Assembly (NCBI GenBank): GCA_947041165.1
Contig: CAMRCY010000002.1
Location: forward strand, 1-64,000
Reading direction: 5' to 3'
Length of the DNA: 64,000 bases
DNA from: an uncultured Deferribacteraceae bacterium
GTDB taxonomy: Bacteria; Chrysiogenota; Deferribacteres; Deferribacterales; Mucispirillaceae
The notes under the pieces were generated by a model, which saw only the letters and a list, made by a program, of their open reading frames with translations, was not told the DNA's origin and ran no database searches. The number at the start of each line of letters is the position of its first letter. The stretch's first letter is position 1. Both the position numbers and the translations under genes were made by a program. Positions 58,100 to 64,000 of the stretch are shown here, one piece after another.

Positions 58100-59374
58100 C
58101 TACTCATCAGGTTCTGTTGCTTTTTTACAAGGCCCAATTAATCTCTCAACAATAACTTTATCATCTATATCTAATATCCATTTAAGGACAGGACATTTAT
58201 CTTGCATTACCCATATATTATTAAAATCCCACTGATTAAAATTATACGAGTTATTATATTGTTTAGAATCCATCTCAGCACCTGCATCATTTGATTTAGG
58301 CTTACCGATAGCTTTCAAATCACCATCTCCTAAATAATAGTTATCAACATAAACGCTATGAGTATTATTATCCACTTTGCCGATAATTTTCCCAACTGTT
58401 TCAACAGATGCTGATGGAGGAAATAATTTGCCGTAGCTATGTGTATTCATTAAAGCAATCTCTTCTTGCACATTGCCTATAATTCCTCCAAGACTTCCCC
58501 TGCCCATAAGTTTTGCTAAGTTTGAAGAGTTCTCAACTTCGCACCTAAAGCAAGCACCAATTATACCACCTGCAAATAATCCTCTTATTAATTGTCCATT
58601 ATTTTGAGAGAGTGAAACCGATGTGTCCATACCATAACCTGCTATGCCACCTACGCTCATGTCACCACTAATCTCTCCAAGATTAACTGAGTTAGTTATA
58701 TCTAACCCTGTAGCGTGCCCAACAATTCCACCAACTCCATTTCCACGACCATAAACCTTGCTGAGATTTGTAGCAAACTTGATCGTTACATTATCTGCAA
58801 CACCTACAATGCCACCAACTTGATCTTCTGAACCTGTAACAGTAACATTGCTATTTCTAACATTTATTAGTTTAGCGTTTTGTGCCCATCCAACTATTCC
58901 ACCTACCGATTGTTTCCCCTTAATACTGCCATTTTTTATCGTTAAATCCTTTACTGTTCCATTATCAAGAAGTCTCCTGATTAAGCCAACCTTGTCATAA
59001 ACGATACTTATATATATATTAGAAATAGCTTTATTGTTGCCATCTAATGTACCTTGAAATACCGCCATACCATACATAGATTTATTATCCAGATCTATAT
59101 CATTAACAAGAATAATTGTATCCTTATCGTAAGTTATTGAATCATTATCATTTGGCCTTTTTATTATCCATGCAAAATGAGTTGCATCAGTTACATAATA
59201 CGTTCTACTCTCTTCATCATATCTCGGTTCATTGATAGTTTTGCCATCCCATGGAAGTGATGGAAGATTGTATGGATCGTTAACTCCACCTGCATCTGAA
59301 TCATCAAAACCAAATATACCACATGATATTAATAAAAAAGATAAACTTAAAATAACAAGCCTTTTATAAAACAT
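58100..59374 (-). CDS. Predicted lipoprotein with GLUG repeats
   Basis: 424 aa. Lipobox LLISC with Cys at 18. Residues about 110-310 contain five to six GLUG-type repeats of the pattern VGGIVG...N...G, for example VGGIVGWAQNAKLIN, VGGIVGVADNVTIKF, VGGIVGHATGLD and VGGIAGYGMD. These form a beta-solenoid in other surface proteins. No protease motif is visible. It is probably surface-exposed, but its partner is unknown. The neighbours are also predicted lipoproteins on the same strand. Confidence 0.75.
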   Translation of the reverse strand: MFYKRLVILSLSFLLISCGIFGFDDSDAGGVNDPYNLPSLPWDGKTINEPRYDEESRTYYVTDATHFAWIIKRPNDNDSITYDKDTIILVNDIDLDNKSMYGMAVFQGTLDGNNKAISNIYISIVYDKVGLIRRLLDNGTVKDLTIKNGSIKGKQSVGGIVGWAQNAKLINVRNSNVTVTGSEDQVGGIVGVADNVTIKFATNLSKVYGRGNGVGGIVGHATGLDITNSVNLGEISGDMSVGGIAGYGMDTSVSLSQNNGQLIRGLFAGGIIGACFRCEVENSSNLAKLMGRGSLGGIIGNVQEEIALMNTHSYGKLFPPSASVETVGKIIGKVDNNTHSVYVDNYYLGDGDLKAIGKPKSNDAGAEMDSKQYNNSYNFNQWDFNNIWVMQDKCPVLKWILDIDDKVIVERLIGPCKKATEPDE

Positions 59375-59449
59375 AAGCTATACAAACCTCTTCATAACAT
59401 AAATAATAAAACAACAGATATCTTCGTACTGAAATAACCTGCTCTTTAT

Positions 59450-59523
59450 AAAACATAAACTCCAAAAATATAAACTGCAAAAACATAAACTACAAAAACA
59501 TAAACTGCAAAAACCTAAGCATT
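59450..59523. repeat. Tandem repeat, five 15 bp units
   Basis: Units of aaaaacataaactgc lie between the GLUG lipoprotein and the 775 aa lipoprotein gene (spacer 59375-59702). The string ctytttataaaacataa also occurs at the GLUG gene start (about 59361-59376) and just before the array (about 59443), suggesting a duplication of the gene's 5' end. The spacer also holds the terminator listed next. Confidence 0.85.
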
Positions 59524-59573
59524 GATAATCTAAATCATTAATTAAAGATATAACCAAACTTAACTATTCAACT

Positions 59574-59617
59574 TAATAAGAAAATAAGTAGCAAGCACAT
59601 TCAAGTACTCGCTACTT
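59574..59617 (-). terminator. Rho-independent-like terminator after the 775 aa lipoprotein
   Basis: On the minus strand aagtagcgag pairs with cttgctactt (10 bp, one G-T) around a 12-base loop and is followed by attttctt. It lies 86 bp after the stop of the lipoprotein gene at 59703. Confidence 0.75.
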
Positions 59618-59702
59618 ACTTATATTATTAATACACTATAGATTTTTAAACTAAACTATAAAAAACAACTTCTTTACTTATTACACTCAAACTTGTTTTT
59701 AA

Positions 59703-62030
59703 TTAAAATAAACCAGGAGTAACAGCTAATTTAAATGCTCCACCATCTTTCATATTCAATTTCATAACTTTAAGTTTGCCATCATCTGAAATATAAGATA
59801 TATGGATATCACCTGTTGGTAAAACTTTATCTGTATCCGTTGCATAAGGATCTAAATTAACAGCTTTAACTTTATCAGAGTTATCTACTATAGTGATACC
59901 TGGAACTACTACTGTACTGCCTATAGGTATCTCAATACTTACTGTCTTTTCACCTGCAAAAGCTGCTAAACTGCCACTCTCTGTAATTCTTAATGGTGTT
60001 AAAATTAACTTACTAGCCTTGTTATATAAAAAGTAAAGATTATCTCCCTTTGATATAAGTTTTGCATCAACAAAACCAGCACCCGTTATCGTAGGTAATA
60101 TCTGCTTCGTCCATGCAGGCTTAACACTGTTTGAGTTATAGAGATATATATCAGTCCCACTACTTACCGTAGTAACAGCGTATAATCTTCCACCTGCATA
60201 AGCTAGTGAAATAGTATTAGTGTCAACACTATCAACAGGAGGCAATCCAGTGCCTGTTATCTCTGTGCCCCATGCACCAGGTGTAGGTTTAACATCAAGA
60301 AAAGATGTAGACACTGAGAACTTATTACCACCCTCAGTAGTTAGACCAGCTGTAAACAATTCATTTTTATCTACAACTATTGTTTGAACAATATCTTGAT
60401 CATGCTTGATAACATACTCACCACCTGTGATTATGGTTTCTTCACCATCAACACCTTCAGTACTTCCACTACTTGCAACATAAAGCTTATCGTTAGCCGT
60501 TACTGTTACTAAGCCAGTAACCTTGTCTGCCCTTACATTACGTTTTACATCTATAAAACTACCGCTATCTATTGATCTACCGCTATCTATTGAACTCACA
60601 GGAGATAACCCAGGTTTTAATTTTAAGGTTGTAACCTTCTTAGTAGTATTATTTATTACTGTAGCTAAAATATCTTTGCCTATAGATTGTAATGATGAAC
60701 TAATAACCTTATATCCAGCAGTTGTGCTTGAGTCCCACTTTGGATTATCAGATTTATCTATTGTATACGATAGTGTAATATTATCAGCACTTGTTTGAGA
60801 AAGAACATAAGTTACATTATCAGCTATAAGAGTTGAAATTTCTGAGTTTGGCACAATCACTTCATTACCACCAACAACTTTAGCAGTACCGCCTTCCATA
60901 CCAACAAACCTTGTAGCTAGTACAGAATCATCTTCATCAACATATTCAACATGTTGAGTGTGATCCCAAAATTGCACAACATTCTCTTTATTTTTAAAAT
61001 ATATATTTAATTTTTTATTTTCATTGGTATTTCCAGATATTTTAATACCTACATATTTATCTTCTAATTCACCTGAATTAGCATCTTTATATATCGCTTT
61101 AGTAGGATCAGTAAGATTATCTTGACGCAGATAAGTAAATAAAGCTTTCGTATCTGTACTGTTCGTGATAGTTCCATTATCATGAATATTAGCACCGCTA
61201 TCTTCTAATGCAAATTCATAACCATCTTTTCTAGCATAATCGATAAACGTCTTAGGAAAAACATCTACATTAGCATGGTCTTCATCAAATCTGACATCAG
61301 TACCTTTACTCCAAAACTTAGATTCGTTATTATGATTATTGAAATAAAATCTTAGATCCTTGTTATCTCCCTCTCCAACAATTTCTACTCCTAAATAATT
61401 ATTACCTTCAGATTTATAAATTGCTTGATCAGCTACTTTAACCCCAACCGGAATATCAGTATATTCAAATATCACTATGCTTTCATCATGATAATAAACA
61501 AGAGTACCTTGTTTTAATAAATTGACATAAGAATCATCTTTTGTATAAATATATTTTGTTTTAGGTGCTAAATCTAAAAATTCTACCTGATTTACAGAAA
61601 CGTTATCTTTCTGTGAACGTCTCAGATTGATATCATCTGTATTAGTCCAGTAATAGCCACCACTGACTTCTTCGTCAAAAACAAATTCTAAAACTTTATT
61701 TTTACCTGTGCCGATAATATTCACAACAAAAAATCTATTTAAAGTTTCTCCAGGTAGTTGAGCATTATAAATCGCCTTAGAGTTATCACCCTCAAACTGC
61801 TCTACATAACTATAAACCGCAAAAGCTTTATCTTTAGCCATTATAGAACCGTTATCAACTAAGTGAAGCGTTGTATTATCATATATCGGTGAACGATAAT
61901 TATCCATCGCTGCGAACTCAGTGAAGTTATCAAACGAGCTTGCCCCAGGTGCAGCTTCTTGTGTGCAGGATATTAAAAAAGTTGCCGTAACTAATCCTAG
62001 AATTTTAATTTTATCAAATCGCTTAAACAT
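59703..62030 (-). CDS. Large predicted lipoprotein with three copies of a shared module
   Basis: 775 aa. Lipobox FLISC with Cys 22. Residues about 55-165, 166-275 and 279-378 are three copies of a module with a KAIY core, then a G-V-E-I type strand, F-Y-F, and F-W with a DV-x-F ending (for example YLGVEI...FYFNN...FWSKGTDVRF). The following 400 residues contain repeated beta-strand segments rich in Asp, Ser and Thr, possibly a propeller. I do not recognise the module. It is paralogous to the partial gene at 62358. Confidence 0.65.
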   Translation of the reverse strand: MFKRFDKIKILGLVTATFLISCTQEAAPGASSFDNFTEFAAMDNYRSPIYDNTTLHLVDNGSIMAKDKAFAVYSYVEQFEGDNSKAIYNAQLPGETLNRFFVVNIIGTGKNKVLEFVFDEEVSGGYYWTNTDDINLRRSQKDNVSVNQVEFLDLAPKTKYIYTKDDSYVNLLKQGTLVYYHDESIVIFEYTDIPVGVKVADQAIYKSEGNNYLGVEIVGEGDNKDLRFYFNNHNNESKFWSKGTDVRFDEDHANVDVFPKTFIDYARKDGYEFALEDSGANIHDNGTITNSTDTKALFTYLRQDNLTDPTKAIYKDANSGELEDKYVGIKISGNTNENKKLNIYFKNKENVVQFWDHTQHVEYVDEDDSVLATRFVGMEGGTAKVVGGNEVIVPNSEISTLIADNVTYVLSQTSADNITLSYTIDKSDNPKWDSSTTAGYKVISSSLQSIGKDILATVINNTTKKVTTLKLKPGLSPVSSIDSGRSIDSGSFIDVKRNVRADKVTGLVTVTANDKLYVASSGSTEGVDGEETIITGGEYVIKHDQDIVQTIVVDKNELFTAGLTTEGGNKFSVSTSFLDVKPTPGAWGTEITGTGLPPVDSVDTNTISLAYAGGRLYAVTTVSSGTDIYLYNSNSVKPAWTKQILPTITGAGFVDAKLISKGDNLYFLYNKASKLILTPLRITESGSLAAFAGEKTVSIEIPIGSTVVVPGITIVDNSDKVKAVNLDPYATDTDKVLPTGDIHISYISDDGKLKVMKLNMKDGGAFKLAVTPGLF

Positions 62031-62260
62031 CTCTGTATTCTCTCTCTTTTTTCTTTCTCATCAGTTTTAGACATATATCAACATCAATGTTCTATCGTTA
62101 AACCAATAGTTATATTTAATAATATAAGTGAATGATACTATAATGTCAAAAAAAAAATCAATTATTTGATTTTTTTTATTCTCAAAACATTATTAATTAC
62201 ACTATTACTATATATTTACTCGATAATAAATAAGTTTTATGATATTCAACAGATCGTAAA

Positions 62261-62293
62261 TTAAAAAGAGGATGAGCATAATACCCACCCTCT
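62261..62293 (-). terminator. Terminator after the partial lipoprotein gene
   Basis: On the minus strand agagggtggg pairs with ctcatcctct over ten positions (three G-T pairs), loop tattatg, followed by a TTTTT run. It lies in the 327 bp spacer 62031-62357. The rest of that spacer is AT-rich with no gene that I can see. Confidence 0.8.
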
Positions 62294-62357
62294 CTATTAT
62301 AATTAGTAATTTATAGTTACTAAAATTTTAACTCTTTACTTTTTACTCTTTAGCAAA

Positions 62358-64000
62358 CTAAAGAGGCATTGTATATGATTTACTGTAAAGCATTGGATTG
62401 CTGTATTTAAGATCTTCTGGAGATCCATCTCCAACATAAACTTTAAATATTCCCATACCAGGTAGCGCAACTACACCAGGAACAATCGCAGCCTCTTCTC
62501 CAACAGGATCACTCTCAGCTAATTTTGTAACAGTATTTGCCGTAGTATCAACATGATAAACCTCAGTCATAGCATCTGTTCTTGTAAAGTAAACAGTTGT
62601 CTCATCAGCTACTATAGAAGTAGTTACCGCATTAGATACAACTGAACCTACAACTTCAGTCCATACATAAATATTATCTCTAGGATCGTTATCTTTATAC
62701 ATTTTCTCACCACTAACAACATACAATGCAGTACCTATTGCAAATAGTTTGATATCAGCAGTAGTAGCAGGAAGATTTCCAGTTATATTTGACGGAACAG
62801 ACTCTGCAGTCATTTTATTAATCACAGGAGTAGTTGCGTTCATAATACCACCGATAAAAACATCTGTACCTATTGTAACTACTGATTTAGGATCCATAGC
62901 TTTAGTATCAGAATATAAATTTTTACCTGTCTGAACACCGTCAACAGTTACTTTACTAAGTGCTGCTTGATTAGAGGCTAAAGTTGCAATAAAGAAACCA
63001 TCGTTATCATTAATTGATCCAGCACCTATTGCATAACTTTCACATAAAACTTTCTGGTTTGAAGAAACTAGTGATATCGGATCTCCATTAGATTTAAAGA
63101 ACTCAACATTTGCAAATCCTGCATCCACTCCATCTTGAACAGCTAAGAACACATCATCACCGATAAATTGTAACGAAGTAGATATCATATTATCAACGAT
63201 TGTTCCAGTAACATTTGAGCTTGTTGTAGTTACTGTTTTACCGTTTATAACATTTTTAAATAATGTACCACCAGAATTAAGAGTCTCATTATCTGCAAGT
63301 GTGTATGCGATATTATCTTTATACACTGTTGAAACAGCTCCATTAGTTTTTACATTTGCCTGTGTAAGTGTTGCAGTTGGAATTGAATTATCTGTTACTC
63401 CAAATCCACCGTTAATAGTTCTTGTAGCTAACAGAACACCGTTAGCTGATGCGAATTTAACATCTGCCATATTTGCCCAGTAAGCACCAGTAGCAGTTGT
63501 ACTATTATCAAAATAGAAGTTTAATTTAGCGCCATCAACTTCAACACCGAAATATTCATCTGCATCAGGATTTTTATAAACAGCTGTAGTTGATGTTTTT
63601 TCCTCTGCGACTGTATAAGTTTTAGTATTAAAAAGTATATCGCCAGCTGTAGGAGTTGTATCACCAAGTTTAGTTAATGTTCCTTCTTTTGTAATAACAA
63701 GTTGATACGACTTACCAGCAACATTCTCTTTGAAACTTTGTTCAGGAAGAGATGTCCCTGCTTCTGTAGTAAACACAACTGTATCAGCTGTCGCAAAATA
63801 TGTAGGAGCTGAAGCCGTACCATTTACATAAAATTTTATCACTCTTGGACTTGCTGTATTTACTAACTCAATACCTAAAAACTCATTAGGGTCTAATACA
63901 TTTGTGCTTTGATACACAGCATGAGTTTTATTATCACTAAGTTTATTGTTGTATGTAAATAAAATATGATTACCTGCATCAACCACATTACCATCAATTA
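62358..64000 (-). CDS. Large predicted surface protein, 5' end beyond the window
   Basis: The reading frame stays open to the right edge, so the start is outside. A GTG at 63986 is inside the module (its preceding residues read IDGN) and is not the real start. At least 547 residues are visible. Two copies of the shared module come first (for example EFLGIELV...IKFYVNG, EYFGVEVDG...YFDNS...YWANMADVKF). A Ser/Thr-rich part with beta-strand repeats follows, aligning loosely with the C-terminal half of the 775 aa lipoprotein. A signal or lipobox is expected upstream. Confidence 0.6.
   Translation of the reverse strand, partial: IDGNVVDAGNHILFTYNNKLSDNKTHAVYQSTNVLDPNEFLGIELVNTASPRVIKFYVNGTASAPTYFATADTVVFTTEAGTSLPEQSFKENVAGKSYQLVITKEGTLTKLGDTTPTAGDILFNTKTYTVAEEKTSTTAVYKNPDADEYFGVEVDGAKLNFYFDNSTTATGAYWANMADVKFASANGVLLATRTINGGFGVTDNSIPTATLTQANVKTNGAVSTVYKDNIAYTLADNETLNSGGTLFKNVINGKTVTTTSSNVTGTIVDNMISTSLQFIGDDVFLAVQDGVDAGFANVEFFKSNGDPISLVSSNQKVLCESYAIGAGSINDNDGFFIATLASNQAALSKVTVDGVQTGKNLYSDTKAMDPKSVVTIGTDVFIGGIMNATTPVINKMTAESVPSNITGNLPATTADIKLFAIGTALYVVSGEKMYKDNDPRDNIYVWTEVVGSVVSNAVTTSIVADETTVYFTRTDAMTEVYHVDTTANTVTKLAESDPVGEEAAIVPGVVALPGMGIFKVYVGDGSPEDLKYSNPMLYSKSYTMPL

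Overview
The window is AT-rich bacterial chromosome, roughly two thirds A+T by eye. It carries mostly housekeeping and biosynthetic genes plus an accessory right-hand end. The envelope looks Gram-negative: Tat translocase, several predicted lipoproteins with a lipobox cysteine, no sortase signals. Gene content suggests a curved or spiral, low-GC bacterium. The order ilvD-ilvB-ilvN-ilvC-psd-pssA-leuA is familiar from Deferribacterota and delta-proteobacterial lineages, and there is a Csd6/Csd4(Pgp1)-like cell-shape pair. My best guess is a Deferribacterota-type organism (Mucispirillum-like), but this is inference from gene order and composition. No rRNA, tRNA, CRISPR array or insertion sequence was recognised.

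Layout. Positions 1-17.2 kb (minus strand) hold fatty acid and phospholipid genes (fabD, plsX) with rpmF and a YceD-like gene, then hisD, a DUF484 gene and polA, ilvE, gpsA, a DUF4340 membrane protein, hypF, the potassium uptake pair trkH/trkA, and a small macro-domain-like gene. Positions 17.4-25.4 kb (plus strand) hold an RsmF-like rRNA methyltransferase, the Csd6-like and Csd4-like peptidoglycan-trimming enzymes, thiE, thiL and a FapA-domain protein. Positions 26-38.7 kb (minus) hold recA-recX-rplI-dnaB, then the branched-chain amino acid genes interleaved with phosphatidylethanolamine synthesis (psd, pssA). Positions 38.9-52.2 kb (plus) hold tatA-tatC-moaA, a divergent LarA-like gene, an orphan OmpR-type regulator, gltX, der, rluD, an AI-2E family transporter, an IclR regulator, typA and a sirtuin. 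Positions 52.8-64 kb (minus) hold a family 1 encapsulin with its encapsulated-ferritin cargo, an MsrA-MsrB lipoprotein, a degenerate MsrB duplicate, and four large predicted lipoproteins, three of which share a repeat module I do not recognise.

Two things stand out. First, the encapsulin cargo has a Cys/His-rich linker between its ferritin domain and its loading peptide, and it sits beside periplasmic or outer-membrane methionine sulfoxide repair. This suggests an iron and oxidative-stress locus. Second, most long spacers hold their own tandem array with units of about 14-79 bp. In several cases (leuA, the DUF4340 gene, encapsulin, ilvD) the first repeat unit, or a distant copy, contains the stop codon and last codons of the neighbouring gene. 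The spacers therefore seem to grow by duplication outward from gene ends. The same tendency may explain low-complexity Asn/Asp insertions in HypF and MoaA and the KA-rich repeats in the Csd6-like protein.
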